Shown piece by piece: positions 46,085 through 59,495 of a DNA stretch of 64,000 bases. The position numbers and the translations under genes were made by a program. The notes beneath the pieces were generated by a model. That model worked only from the letters and a program-made list of their open reading frames with translations, was not told the origin of the DNA and did not search any database. This stretch comes from Asterella californica (taxonomy: Eukaryota > Streptophyta > Marchantiopsida > Marchantiales > Aytoniaceae): contig JAYKYS010000002.1 in the NCBI GenBank assembly GCA_036924285.1, positions 33,340,501 to 33,404,500 of the forward strand. Direction: 5' to 3'. The first letter of the stretch is position 1, and every line of letters begins with the position of its first letter.

Positions 46085-49000
46085 ATGGTGATGGTGTTGC
46101 TGCTGTTGTTGCTGGAGCTGATGCTGATGCTGATGCTGAAGCTGCTGCTGTTGATGCTGATGCGCAAGTGCTAGCTGAGACGCTGTGGCCTCCATCTGCA
46201 TGCCCTTGGTTGCAACTGGTTGTCCCATCATATTAGTCATAGTTTGTCTGGTAGAGTTGCCAGGTGGAGGCATACGGGCTGCAGCTAAGGCACTGGGGGA
46301 AGAAGGCTGGAGTTGGCCAAGAACTGAGACACCCCCAGATCCAGGTAAACCTGGCATATGCTGGTTCATAAGTACTCTTGGTGACGTTCCCATATGATTA
46401 GCAGAGTTGGCCAACGTTGAAGCCCCTGCTTGCATAGGGCGGGCATTTGAGGCAGCATTTGCTGTCACTGCCTGAGCCCCTCTTGGCATGAACGCCTGAA
46501 CTTGGTCATCCGCGAGCTCCCAGCCCTCTTTCTCCATCTGACGGAACCAACAGTACCGTTAGAAGCTAACTAGTAAAACATGCGCATATGATATATCATA
46601 TCCGTTAGTGAGAGACACGACACTCTGAGAACTAGCACCTCGTAAAAAATACTGTAAACAGGAACTCACCATAACCGCATACTGCGCTGCAAACTGGTCC
46701 GCTTTTTCCTGCATAAACACAGGAGCCTCGAAATCAGTCGACATGGAACTTCAGCACTTGCTAACGATAAGGTGTGTATTCAAGATTTTTTGTTAAGCAA
46801 ACGGCGGAGGAGGCACACGCATATCTGGTATAGTGATTAGCAGCGGGATACAGGAACTAACCACGTACAGTACCTGGGAATTTAATACAAAATATACATG
46901 AGACTTCTCTTTCACGAAGATGTAGTGTAACTATCATTGGTCGCTCCATTATCAAACCACCTATCTTCAAATGTGGTCCGAAGAAAGCACTCACAGGGTT
47001 TGGCATAGCAGGGAGCACGTGATGCTGAGGAACACCCGTGGGATGATTTTCGTCATCCTGGTCATCGCCGAGTTGCACCACCGCCTCAACCGTTGTATCT
47101 TTTCCACGCCCACACAACACTAAACGTGTCCTAGACCGCACCAGCAAAGGAGGGAATCCCGAGCCTGCAAATTGCCAGTATCAGAATTAATGAATCACGT
47201 ATGTCTTTCCAGTATAAGTTTACGACGAAAAGGTCCTTCCAATCCATTATGCAACCATCCAATGTGGATTCACAACTGTCAACACCAAACTATTTCATTA
47301 ATCAATCAAGGAGGATTCAACGTACGGTTGACGTGACAAGAGCATGAACTACTAGATTCAACTATCTCCAGCGGGGGACAGTTTTCATTTGAAATGAGTA
47401 GGCCAAGGTTTGTTCAAACCAACCTTGATTTAGTTGCTCAATCTTGTTGAATAGCAGAAAGCGAGTCTTTCTGGCATTTATATTACCACCAACAAGGGAG
47501 TTGGCCATGCTCTTGCGACCCTTGGGTTCCCGAGACTCCTCAGTGCAGGGGCGATCAAAAAGTGCAGTTTCCAAAAGCTGAAACGAAGGGGGATTCTTAT
47601 TAGGTGGAGGAAGCTCCACCTTAGGTTTCTTCCTGAGATGTAACTGGTTCCTGCAGAAGAAGGTTGGACACAAACAGATTACCAAGTTATTTTTTACTCA
47701 TGAATAGGTCAGGTCGAAATCCGGTCATGGATGGTCACGAGAATGGTATCTATGCACTACTCGCACCACACAATTTAACCCATGCTGGTGGTACCTTAGG
47801 CCAAAGATACTTCTGCCTGATGCCAATCTTCATGACCCAAAATAAAGAGACCTATAAAGGTGAACCTAACAGAAAGGACACCGCTAACTCAATAAATGAT
47901 ACAAGGAAGTCTCTGCTGATTGTAACTCGTCATTCGTGACATCTCTGATATTCCGAAAACGATTCTTACGGTCCTCAACACGCTGTAAACCGCAACCGGC
48001 TAAAGCCTGCTACTGAATCTAAATAAGACCGTCAGTAAAATACCTGTGAATGACCTCGAGCAACGCCGCCATAGTGTCCACATTCTGCTTCTTCACAGCA
48101 TGTCCCGTACCGCTGGGACCAGACATACCTATATGTCCGGGGGCACCCAGCTGTCCAGATACTATTGTTTGCTCAGAGTTCATGCTTGAGCTACATAGGG
48201 ATGCACTTGCAGTAGATGGACTGTTGAGCATGGGAGATGGCATTGAGTTGGAAAGGCTGTTCGGTGAAGCCGCAGCTTGTAACTTCGGTAAGGAATTTGA
48301 CCGCCGCCGCAGAGCATAAGGGTTCAATTGAGACGCGTTGATGTGTGCTTGCATTTGTGCTGTTAACATTTGGTCCACCGGACCTGTATTAGACGAAAAA
48401 TTGGGCGCCAACTGAGAGGGTGATTTCGGCCCAGAACCAGAAGGCGAGGCCGGCACTAATGGTGAACCAACTGAACAAATAGGTGGTAATCCAGGTAAAC
48501 CCGACAGAGTCACCGAACCTGTCTTCATAAGCCCAGGCGACTGCATCTGGCCAGGCTTTTGGATGACCTTCGACGTCGCAAGTAACTTCCTCTTCAGCAT
48601 ATCCTCTTTTTGCCTCATTTCCTTTTCTCCTTTAAGCCCCATCTTGCTCTCGCCCACCTGACCCAGCTGCTGCCAACCTTGAGCAAACTGACCCATCTGC
48701 TGCCGTGCCTGCAGTGAGCGTGGTGTCTGTGGAGTTTGCGGCTGTTGCTGGAACTGCGGATCCGACTGATCTAGCTGTGAAAGTTGTTGATGAGAGCCCG
48801 GTTCTTCTTTTATCTCAAATTTGACGCTATCCCAATCCATCCCAGCCTTCTCTGATTCTTCTAGTTCCTGCTCACCACCATGCATTGGCTTACTAATCTC
48901 CATGTCTGATGGCTTCCCATCTAACTGATCCTGATCAAACTGGCCTGAAACCCTCAAATCAGAATGCGAACCAGTTTCTTGTGATGACTGTTGGGTCTGA

Positions 49001-52000
49001 ACGCCCATTTGCTGCATCTGCTTCTGGGATATGGAATCCATACTTCGCTGTTTTTCAAGCTTCGTCTGTTGTTGCTGCACCTTCTTATTCCGCTGCGCGT
49101 CTTTTTGATTTTTGGCATCTTGTTTTTGCTGCAACTTTTGCTGCTGATGGTGATACTTCTCAGCCTTGACTTGCGCAAGTTTCATCCTTTTCGCTTCTGC
49201 TCGGGCTGCTGCTGCGAACTCTTTTGTATCCCGTTTCCCTAGGAGTGATGAAGCTGCTCCCAGCTTCAGATCTCCACCAAATCCACTACTTTCGTTTGCG
49301 GACGTGACAGTAGAGGGTGTTGCAGGCGTTGCAGGAGTACTTGAAGAAGGTGAGGATGGGACTTGAACAGGTGGGATTGATATAGCTGCAGGAAAAGCAG
49401 GCATACCTACACGATTTAAATTCGTCGTCCCAGAAGATCCCTGAGATGTGGACGACTGCACTTGCATTCCTCGTTGTGACTGAGATTGTCCGTGTTTTCC
49501 ACCTTCAGAAGCAGCTTCCAAAGCTGATTTAGTTCTTGGCTTTACATCCAGTAGCCCATAGCCAAAAGACCCAGAACCAGACTTCCCATACATTCTTTCC
49601 AAAGCCATCCTCTTGGCTGTCGTCAGGTTTCCTAATTTCGCCAACGCTTTAGCAGCTGCAGCAATCCGCTGACGACGAACTGCGTGTGCTTCCTTGGGCA
49701 TCCTATAGCGTCGAAACATACGCCGACCTACGTTGAACTTCATCTGGCAAACAACTCGTAATCAGCCTGGCGAAAAGCCCAATGACCTGAATGTCTACAA
49801 CCGAACATCGTGTCTAGTCCTACTACGCCAACTCGTAGTTGACTGATATTCCATAGAAGAGCACGATAAGGACTTCGCATAGGAGAGGGGAAGAAGTGAA
49901 CAACAGTAACTGCGACTGACTGAAAGGTAAGTCGTTTGTCGCGGATCAAACCTTGTTATAATGTGCAACGTATGCTTTCTTGGCCACTTCAGGTGTTGGG
50001 TCGAGACAGATGGGCGGTTGTACCGCCTTCAAGATTTTAGCCTCAACCTCCTGACAAGCAAATCGGAGACGATTAACCACAGGTAATAAAACACGATTTG
50101 CGAATAGAAATGCAACAAAAACGACCATTTCGAATCTTCAAGGACATAACTACATCAAGCTGCATGGCCAGTTACCAGTATATCTGTATATGTCCACGTA
50201 TCGTCGGCCATCGCAGCTATGTCACTCAAGATCGTCTCTGGAGTTGGCCTCAATCGAACTCTTTGTACAACTGGAACCCATTCTTGTACTGGAGTCGAAC
50301 TCGTATACGGATAACCGGACCACGAATCTCTTGAGTCGGGCGGTACAGCATTACGATAATCGCGCAGCTGCGGAAACCACACGCAGGCATAAACATAGAG
50401 AGGCCCAGCAAAACTAGAGTGATGTATTGCAAACTATTTAGTACCTGGACCAGCGCACACCAGAAAATTAGTTAGCCAGGCGTAACTTCCACGTTCACAT
50501 ACCTCGCATACGATGCACCCATCGCCATATATGCACGGTATATCGTCCAAAAGACTGTGTGGTATCCAGCCACTGTCAATATCCTGCCCAGATGTAGCCC
50601 GTAAGGAGAGTGAGAAAGCTAATTCAGTTAAACAACTGGCGTTAGTGGCTCTCCACAGCTTGTGAAAAGGCCCGGAAACCATCCTAACAAGTAACAGTTA
50701 CTTCATATAGCTGGAGCACAGCATCATGTGTGCTTGACAAACTAACTCATAAAAGTACGTCGAGAATGGCAGATATGCTCAAGGACCATTCTCTAGTATA
50801 AGGGTATCGCGCAATTAGACCAGCCAAGTACATAGTGGGAAGCAATTAGGGGCCGAATGTGCGCTAACAGTGTCGACTGGAGTTAGCGAATTGTTATAAC
50901 CGGAGGGTGTGCAAGTTTGTTTGAGTTAACAACAGGTCAACGTCAACGCTCCGAAATATGCTAAAAACCGAAGAACGTGAAGTCATCGACGATGAACCCA
51001 CATGAAACGGCTTATATCTTGTCATGCTGAATAACTCAACTTCATGTGGTCTGTTAAAACTCCTGAATGGAGATGGTAATAAGCTTGAGTGGAGAACATG
51101 AGAAGAAGATTACCGATATGAAACTTGCGGTTGTGCGATCATACGGATAGACATTATCCATCGCTTCAAACCCCAAGGGAGGTGTCTTCCCTGTCTGTTC
51201 CCAAGCAACTTAGTCAGCACAGACATCAAATCATTACACCCCTTCTCCTGCGAGATCTACAGACTTCCACGCACGTATCACAAGGTGAAGGACTTTTACC
51301 TCTCCGCAGGAAGCGGGATACGAGTTATTTCTACGGCACGCGTCTTTCCACAACAAACATGGATTTGTTCATCTCCAAGATACAGGAATGTGCATACAGG
51401 CCAGAAAGGGAAGACGTAAAGGAAATATCCTAGTGCTATAAGTTCACTTGTAGCATATGCTTATATATCACCCGTCACAAGGACACAAACAGTACTCTGG
51501 AGTTGCAAAGACAGTCCTAGGTCCACGGAAGAGTTCTCTGGAATGTACCTCAGTAGGCTTGCCAATGGTGAAGCCATCTGGGAAAAGGTTGAGTGCAAAC
51601 GATGCTTCTAAATCTGATAAGTTACAACAAGAAGGTTAGGAATAGTTCAGTGAACAAAACCATCGTCGAGACAACAGAACGCAAGGTGATACTTCCAGGT
51701 AAAGAAATGTACAAGGTGGTAGGAATAACCCGGAAAAACGTTTTACACTGAAACGATCCACGAAACGTAACAGGTGTAAGGAGTTTGTACACACGATTAT
51801 CCAGGTTATCTTCGGAGCTTAAAAAATTCTCCAAGACGCCTCCGTTCATCTTTGGCTGCGCAGTCTGCAAAGACAAGAATACCAATGTTCAAAAACAACG
51901 ACAACGTTCACATTTAGGTACTTCTATCTACCGTAGTGGTACAACAAAAGAACCCCAGAGACCAAACTTGATGCGTATCCACAAGCTGAAACTCAGATCA

Positions 52001-52691
52001 TCATTCGCGCCAACAAGCGAGAAGAAATTAGAAAACCAAAGACAACAAAGGAAAAAGAAAAGAGAGAGGGAAAGAAAGAAACATGAAAGGTACGTAAATG
52101 TTGAATCTAAACAGAAGCCAATGCAAAGAACTGCCAAGCAGATGTGGCAAGAACTGCCTTCTAGTTGGTAAAATCGAGAAGGTCAGCCGCAACGAGACAA
52201 ACACCAGCAACAGCCGTAGTCTTCCGCAACCGTGGGTCTCTTTTTGCTGCACTAGCTTCTAAATTTACTCCTCGTAGAACCAAGCGGCTTTGCAGCTTGA
52301 CAAGCAAAGACTGTTCTGACTGTTCCATCGACTCAAAGATACTGTTCTACAATTACTACCTGCACTCAGCCCTGTAGGCAATCTAAAAACACGTTCCCAC
52401 CTCGTCTCGCTTCCTCTTGCCCGAAATTAAAGACGTCCCATCCACTCTATTAGAATCCCCCGAGACTGAAAGTTTCGCCACTGAAGGAGTTGTCTCGGCA
52501 CCCATTGCCTCTGTCCCATAATTGACCCCCGCCGCAGCTGCTTTCCCACCTCCGAATTGCTGCCCACCGCACGACTGACTTGTCTTCAAAGTGGTACAGT
52601 CTCCAGGTTCCGGACTAGAATGACCATAAGAAAACGATGCCGGCTTCAACCTGTACCGGGAGCCAACTCTGGATATTTTGAAAGACACCAT
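44861..52691 (-). CDS. SPT20: SPT20 / PHL-type SAGA coactivator subunit
   Basis: Twelve exons join in frame to 1563 residues: 52691-52401, 51864-51795, 51613-51549, 51194-51114, 50583-50503, 50367-50176, 50050-49952, 49743-48044, 47650-47424, 47164-46995, 46708-46670 and 46537-44861. The order matches plant Spt20/PHL (Arabidopsis At1g72390). It starts MVSFKISRVGSRYRLKP, then FALNLFPDGFTIGKPTE, YPYDRTTASF, GWIPHSLLDDIPC, LRDYRNAVPP, then DDTWTYTDI, EVEAKILKAVQPPICLDPTP. The middle has KKPKVELPP, SLVGGNINARKTRFLLFNKI, RTRLVLCGRGKDTTVEAVVQ, EKADQFAAQYAVM and MEKEGWELADDQVQ. The last exon holds a long poly-Gln tract, then Met/Gly-rich and Ala/Gln-rich stretches. Spt20 is a structural subunit of the SAGA histone-acetyltransferase complex. 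PHL links phytochrome B to flowering in Arabidopsis. The start at 52691 gives the family's N-terminus; an in-frame TTG at 52700 is not needed. Confidence 0.94.
45895..46170 (-). repeat. CAG/CAA repeat encoding the SPT20 poly-Gln tract
   Basis: About 90 codons are mostly CAG and CAA (minus strand), with scattered His (CAT/CAC) codons, forming the Q-rich tract at roughly residues 1128-1232 of the SPT20 protein. Pure CAG runs are short and broken by CAA, which usually limits slippage. Long leucine, alanine or serine frames seen in other readings of this segment are shadows of it. Confidence 0.92.
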
Positions 52692-53400
52692 CGCTACCAA
52701 CCGCCAAGATGCGCACTTGCCCCTGGCGATTGAATACCGAGAACCGCAGAGACTAACTCAACCTCCTAAACACAGAGCAGAACTTGCATTCCATATTCGC
52801 ACTGTTAGATGAGCTTGAAATGGGGAACGATTGCGCGAACAGCAATTGGAATAAGACGGGGGAGATGAGAAAGATGTCTACTGCGAAGGCGTGGCTCAAA
52901 TCCACGAACGACGCTACCTCAAAATCTATTCTCACGTTCTCTCACAATCAGCGAACCTTCTGCTCCCGACTACCGTAGCGGGTAGGCGATGGGGCGAGAG
53001 GACCCTGCCGGTCACAGGAAACGAGACCGTTCCGGTGTGTATGTGTGTGTGGATTCGTCGCGCTCGAGCTGTCCATTTGTTCGTTGTTCTATCGATGTGC
53101 GGGTTCTTTGCCCCTTCCACCATCCGAGATCACACTTTGTTGTTCATTTCTCGGTACAGTTCTTCTCCTGTAGTGCATTCGTTACTCAAGTCTTAGGATT
53201 AGCACCAAAGATCTCAAGTATGTATCGTGTATATCGATTTTTGTTATCGTGTTCTGTGAGAAAGTTATGTTACCAAATAATAATCTCCGTAAAACCTCCT
53301 GTACCTATAGTTATTATTCCTAGAAAGAAACTGATGATAAGTATGGATCTTATTCTCGTTGTTTACATCCTGCATATCTACAGTAGCGTCCGCTTATCTC
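52692..53400 (-). promoter_or_regulatory. SPT20 upstream region (5' UTR and promoter, boundaries unknown)
   Basis: This lies directly upstream of the SPT20 start codon and has relatively balanced base composition compared with the AT-rich DNA beyond 53.4 kb, as expected of a 5' UTR and proximal promoter. No individual element can be assigned, and small open frames here look accidental. Confidence 0.4.
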
Positions 53401-55082
53401 TAGCATGACTACGAAATTAATCAATTAATTTGGATTGCTACTCACATCCTTTCCTCTTTAGTCTGGCTGCCATATCTATGCCCCGTCGCGTCTCTTCAAA
53501 CCAGTGCGTCATCATGCTCAACAAAACCAGTACTCTGTCGTGATACACAGTGCAAGGTTCTCCGTCAGAGAGGGAGAAAATTAACAAGACAACTTAGAGA
53601 AGACAATCGTAACATCTCTTGAGAAGAACCTTAAGGTTCACTTAGCTAGCGGTAACCTAATACTATGTTTATGAGAATTATGTGATGAAAAGAGCAATGA
53701 AGGAGTAACTTGTGTAAGGTGGAAACGATAGTTGAGATGAGCTTGAAACTGGCCATAAATCTAAACACCTCCCCAACTGTGTTCATGTAGTATTTTAACT
53801 TGTTCAAGAATTGTAGTCATGCTTACAATAGGTATTTGAAGACTTTCGAAGTTCCAAATACGAAGAGGACGATGTGACTTACACTAAGATATTTTTAGCT
53901 TTTTCGATTAAGAACTAAAATCATAAGTCTCAAATCCACGGACTTTAAACAACGTTAATTTATCCACATTGTTAGTGCGATGAATAAATTAATATTAGCA
54001 GACTAGGATAAGATAGTAATAGATGATTATATACTGTATACGCTTATCATATCCTGCATGCATATTGTGGGTGATGAATGGTTACGAGGTTATGCATTCT
54101 TTTCTTTATAGATTCATTGTGTAACATATGTTGGAAACAATGTATTAGATATTATTCCTACTTAATTTGACATTTTTTACTATCTGTCAATTTTATTTTT
54201 CCTAGTGTTATAGTTACTCAAATGACCATATTCTCTCTTGATTACAGTTTCATATGGTAAAAAGTATGATTTAATGCATTAAAGTTATCATATGGAAAAC
54301 GGAAAGTAGATATCATTTTTATTTCACGTGAAACTAAGTAATTCAAGAGGTTGTTCTTGATACGATCCAAGAATGCATCAAATATACATGAAGGGACGAC
54401 AAATTATGTTTCCCCTTTCAGAAGAATAGTTAGTGTTGATAACTAAATAAATCTTGATTTGATATTCCGCATCTACTTCAGTCACGTATAATGATAAATC
54501 AATATTGTAACGTCCACAACATATAACATTTTGAAGTAGGTATTAATTTCATTAACAATATAGTATATTCATATGAATATATACAAGATATTTTTGCAAA
54601 GTTGTTGCAACTACAATCTTGAAGTTATAATAGAATCTATTTATTTTGATTTTCATACAGAAAATCTATTATTTTAACTTTTTGTAATAAAATACTTAAA
54701 TTGTTGACATTACTAAACAAGTTAGTGTGTCTACAATAGGATTGCGAATGCATGCATTTACCTAGACAAATAAACTTTAAATTTCAGGACTTTGTAACAT
54801 GGATAGTTATAGAGAAGATGTTTATGTGACATGTTCTTAGTCAATAAAAAGTATTTTGATGAGCTCTTCATATTTTATATTCTTGCGTGGAGCACCTGGT
54901 TGGGTTAATGTTTTATCAAAAAACTTAATATCATCATCATATATTAAACTAAATATAATAATAATTTTTATATATACATATTTATTACATTTAGGAGTAT
55001 GTGTATACATGCATATTTATCTTATATGGCAGTATATTGTTATGATAGAATATACAAATTAATAAATGAATTATATGAAGAG

Positions 55083-55119
<37 letters not shown>

Positions 55120-55480
55120 CAAATATAATATCATTTTTTTGTTCATACATGTCTATTACATATTCAATTAGAATTGATTTTTATATATACATGATATACA
55201 TATGCATGTACATGTGGATATATATGTATATTGGACTTGCAAAATTAATTATAAGTGAAGGATAACAAATTCAAATATATTATCATGATTGAGAAATATA
55301 TTTCATATATTCAATATTTTTTATATAAAAAAAATTTCTGAAAATAAAATCACTTTATCAAACTTATAGAGACTTTGTCATGTGAGTCAGATATTCTTTC
55401 AATGGATAGAACTGATGAAATATGATAAGACTAGAGCAAAGAGCAAGTATGAGAGAAAGTCATTATAACTACTGAAACAA
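53401..55480. other. AT-rich stretch, no gene recognised
   Basis: Stops are dense in all frames. An alternating TA run of 27 bases lies at 55088-55114. A word shared with 44672 (ATATGGAAAAC, then CGGAAAGTAGAT) occurs near 54291. Confidence 0.5.
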
Positions 55481-55495
55481 AGATTTAGATGTGAT

Positions 55496-55566
55496 GCGGT
55501 TCTAGCTCAATGGCTAAGGCATCTCTTGCGAAGCCAAAGGTATAGAGTTCAAATCTCTTGTTGACA
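55496..55566 (+). repeat. tRNA-like pol III module (SINE head or decayed tRNA)
   Basis: TAGCTCAATGG (55503-55513) fits the internal pol III box A. GAGTTCAAATC (55545-55555) fits box B, with a 7-base T-loop TTCAAAT between AGAG and CTCT. The spacing is that of a tRNA gene. The acceptor halves do not pair (GCGGTTC against GTTGACA), and the anticodon arm cannot form cleanly around TTGCGAA, so this is not a working tRNA. A tRNA-derived SINE or an old tRNA pseudogene fits best. The 3' extent is not visible. Confidence 0.6.
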
Positions 55567-56880
55567 TCTCTTTAAGGAGACTCTGAAGTTGCATCACAAA
55601 GGTTACCGTAGTAGGTTGGCTCCTCTGAGAAATTGTGTTGGATCTTGTGCTTAAGGACGGGGACAATATCTCCTTAATAGCATGTTGTGCAACGCCTCCG
55701 CTTATTACATAGTAGCATATTGTGCAATGCTTTTGTGTCATTCTCCTCGTGCAGTGCGGTACAGACCATTGTGGATCAAATTGTCGATGCAATGCAGACC
55801 ATGATTGAGGTAGATACGATGCTACAGATCAAGTCTTTTGATCCGTAACAATCCCTTACGCTTTTTGCCATCCCTTCACGACGGACGAAAAAAAAAGTTG
55901 AATAATTTTGATCAGAAGCAAAAAATATTAATTTCCGAGATGGTGATTGAAAAAGCATGGGTAGAGTTTTAACAAGACAATGTCAGAGATAATTTCTCGT
56001 GTATTACAGGATAATGCTTGTAATTATTTCTCGTGTGTGTTGTTTTGATAGAGTAATGCTTCTACATGAATATGTTTTGCATTTTGTAGAATAGATTATT
56101 ACCGAGGTTTAGATATGAAAGAGACAACTTAAATAATCAATAGAGGTTTGTGTTGTATGGTGAGTAATGTACATACAAACTTATTGTATCAAAGTAGTAA
56201 GTTTCGTGCAATAAGTTACTCAACTCAGTTCTCTTACTTGAAAAGAACACAATTCTTGTATTTTGAAATGACTCATTTTTCCTATTATGAAATAATTCAA
56301 TATCGTATTTCACATTAATCATTGATATCAATGATCAAATTTATTATTCTCATAATTGTTATTTCTTCTTTCAAACTATCTCAAAATGGTTAAACTTTCT
56401 CAAAACGGATATATTTTCTCCTGAACTACTCAAAATGATAATAGTTTTTCTTGAACTAATTCCATTAGAGTGATTGTTTCGTCAAATTGTTCTAAATCAG
56501 CTTTTTTACCAAATTATGGATTGTATTGTTAGTTTTCCTCACGGGAGCTATTTTTATATGTTCATATTACATCAGATTGCAAATATTCCATTAGCTTTGA
56601 GAAAAAATGAGAATTTTGATTTAACTTAATTCAGACAATGATAGTTGTTTACACTATTCTAGAGAGAAGTATCAAATCTTTGTATATATATATATATATA
56701 ACATGTCATTACAGACACAAATATTGAATAAACTTTGAGAAGCAATGAGAATTTCAGTTTAAATTTAATAGAGATGTTCATGTATATGTTGGTTAGTTCT
56801 AATTTAGAGTTTAGTTAAAATGAGAAGTGAAATAACCTAGTAAGAAATACATACTTATGTAAGTTTCATTATTTATAGTT
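55567..56880. other. AT-rich stretch, no gene recognised
   Basis: No coding family. A second alternating TA run lies at 56683-56700. The first 200 bases after the tRNA-like module may be the body of a SINE. Confidence 0.45.
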
Positions 56881-56925
56881 GAAGTTATGAACTTATAGTT
56901 GAAGTTATGAACTTATAGTTGAAGT
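56881..56925 (+). repeat. 20-bp tandem repeat
   Basis: GAAGTTATGAACTTATAGTT is repeated exactly at 56881-56900 and 56901-56920, with partial copies on both sides (ATTTATAGTT before, GAAGTTTAGA after). Confidence 0.93.
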
Positions 56926-57100
56926 TTAGAAACTAATTTAATTTAGATGGATAAGCTAGAATGACAAAAGTTGGAATTGAAAGTTAAGTTAGACGGAAAT
57001 TAAGAATATTAGAAATAATTTCAGATCAAGATTGAATAAAAAATTACCACAATAAAGTTAATGTCATTCGCGTCACTACATGATCTTATAGACTGATACA

Positions 57101-57404
57101 CATTGTATTATGATGAAGTTTCATATTTACGCCTCACTTGCACTTGATGGAGTTTCATATTTATGCATGGTGTCACATTGCATCCACGGATTAAGCTCAT
57201 ATGCATAAGAATCAAAGTAGTGATATTATTATTATTTAAGCTTCAATAAGTCAAGATCTCATCTTTCGGATGAGCGTAGTAAGATTGACATACATTGTAT
57301 TATGACGAAGTTGACATTTACGTCTCACTTGCACTTGATGGAGTTTTATATTTATGCATTGTGTCACATTGCACTTACGGATTAACCCTCGGATGCATAA
57401 GACG
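57101..57404 (+). repeat. About 112-bp direct repeat, period 192, with inner duplication
   Basis: CATTGTATTATGAYGAAGTT starts copies at 57101 and 57293, and each runs through CACTTGCACTTGATGGAGTT, TGTCACATTGCA and GGATTAA to about +112. Inside copy 1, GATGAAGTTTCATATTTA and GATGGAGTTTCATATTTA are themselves an inner duplication 34 bp apart. Confidence 0.87.
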
Positions 57405-59495
57405 ATTTATTTATTTTGTCCTCTATACTTGGTGTCAAATTCTTTATTAGTTAATTCTATCTTCATATTCATTTTAGTAATTAACTGCCACGTCGGATTA
57501 TACTTCAAGAAGTGAATTCTACCTCTGACTTTCTCAGGCTCTATCTTATTCACTTTTCTAAAACCTCCACTCAGCTATGCAAATGCATAGCAATAATATT
57601 ATGAAATGAAGTATCAAGTATTCTTAAGACTAAATCTAATACTTTATCAATAGTTGTTTGTCAAGAACGTTTAGGTCAAGAAACTGTTGATACAATTTAC
57701 TGATAATGGTATTAGAGTACAACCTGTGAAAGATAGTCGTAGTAGACATTAGCAAATAATTTTCTGATTTAATTGAAGGACAAGAAGGAGAATTTCATGA
57801 AAATCTATTTGGAAAAAGAGTAACCATCATAATTATGGAAATTTACATGCAGTAGAAAAATTACGTCAACTAATGGAGACATTGTCCGTATAACTAAAAT
57901 ATTCGATAAGGCGCATTATACGTGAATCCAGCTACGCAACTTTTTCCTCTTATTCAAGTCATTCAGAGTTCAGAGTTATAAATTCTACTTTATCCGTATA
58001 ATTATTTTCTTGTCTCTTCCATATGACTCCAAAACGAAACAATAAGAAAAGATCTATTGTCCACCTAATTTCCTTCTTTCAGAAAGTATTGCAAAAGACA
58101 GTTTTGAATTCAATATGCGCTACGTACTAAGTTGGAGCTGATGCGCACGTCACTCCCAACCCCAAAACAAAGGTTTCCATTCCATTCGCGCAGTCTAACT
58201 GCTTAAAAAGAAATGGAAGGTTCAGTAATGTAGTGCACGACATGCTTAGATGATATATGAGAAGACTGTACGAAATTGTAAAACATGTAGTTGCTTTTGA
58301 GAAATAGAAAATGTGTAATATGCTTTTGACAAACATTTTTCTGTAATAACAACATAAACATAGGTTTTGTGTAGAAACATTCAAGTACAAGAGAATTAAT
58401 ACGGGTGAATTCTGTTGGGGGCTTGCAGATAACCACATGAAATGTCTCTGAGCACAATTTGTGTTGAGTGGTCTGGGTCTCATTTTTAGTCCTTTTACCT
58501 CCACAAAGATCCACCGGACGTCAAATCGGGCGAGATAATAGTGATTAAAGCGAGTGGATCAGCAAAGATGCAGGGACTTCCTTCTATGACATATCTTAGT
58601 AGGTACAGGAATTTGGTGTGTTTACAGAGCGTTTAGAAACTGATTAGTTAACTTTAGTTAATACGTTCTTAGCTTGTGGTCAACATATCATGAACCTTCA
58701 TCGATGAATTGAACTGCACTGGCACCACTGAGGGTTCGGGTTTGAAAAACAATTGCTTATCCATAAATCATCTCTTCTCTTTCGGATACCGGTAGATATA
58801 TAGATTATTTGCACTTCCATCCAAACGCTGGACTTCGAACAATGTCAGACCCTGCATCTGGTGTAACTGTTCACATACAAGCACGCAACAAGTCACTACT
58901 ATCTCTGGAGACTGTCTCTATCTCCTCCATACAGAATACTGGTATCCAGAGGAAATAACGGGATACAATTGTACTAGTTGCGGCCTCCTAGAACCCTCCG
59001 CCAGGAACTGGTCTCTTCTCATCTCGCTGACAGTCGCACCTTCACTTGCTACTCCATCCTACGAAGATTCTTCTACTCCATTCACGACAATCAACGAAGT
59101 CGGAAACAACAGACTCTCATGTGTTCTCCTGACGTCGAATATAAATCACTGACTAAAACTTTACTACCTTCTGCCAACCTGCCGAAGCATGTGAACAGCA
59201 TACCCTCACTAGCAGATTTGAGTGGTAAGAGCTGAACTTGCCATGACGTATAGCCATTGGAAGTAAGGCTGATCATGGAGTTCAGAAAATATTTAGAGTT
59301 TGAAGTTGATGTGAAACACCGAGCTTCACGTGAGATGAGAGATGCAATGCGACTGGGTGCACTGTACAGACAAAGAACTTTGTCTCTGCATCTCCGCCAT
59401 CGACTTCGGCTTCGGCTGGGTAGAAAGTGTTTACTCAGAGCTTAGTTAAAAGTTCTGCCACTGCCTCCCATTTTAAAGGCAAGTAACCTTAAGAC
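57405..59495. other. No gene recognised
   Basis: The lower part is AT-rich. Small frames at 58127-58514 (minus) and 58978-59445 (plus) show no family motif. The top end should include the 3' UTR of the aldehyde dehydrogenase gene. Confidence 0.45.

Noticed and set aside
45818..46236. Open frames of poly-Leu, poly-Ala and poly-Ser opposite or overlapping the SPT20 last exon
   Set aside because: They are alternative readings of the CAG/CAA repeat and have no independent support.
48050..49366. Plus-strand frames of 66-89 codons across the SPT20 large exon
   Set aside because: Antisense shadows of a long, well-supported coding exon.
52692..52700. SPT20 start at 52700
   Set aside because: That codon is TTG. 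ATG at 52691 gives the MVSFKIS start expected from plant relatives.
55496..55566. Functional tRNA gene
   Set aside because: Box A and box B are good but the acceptor and anticodon arms do not pair.
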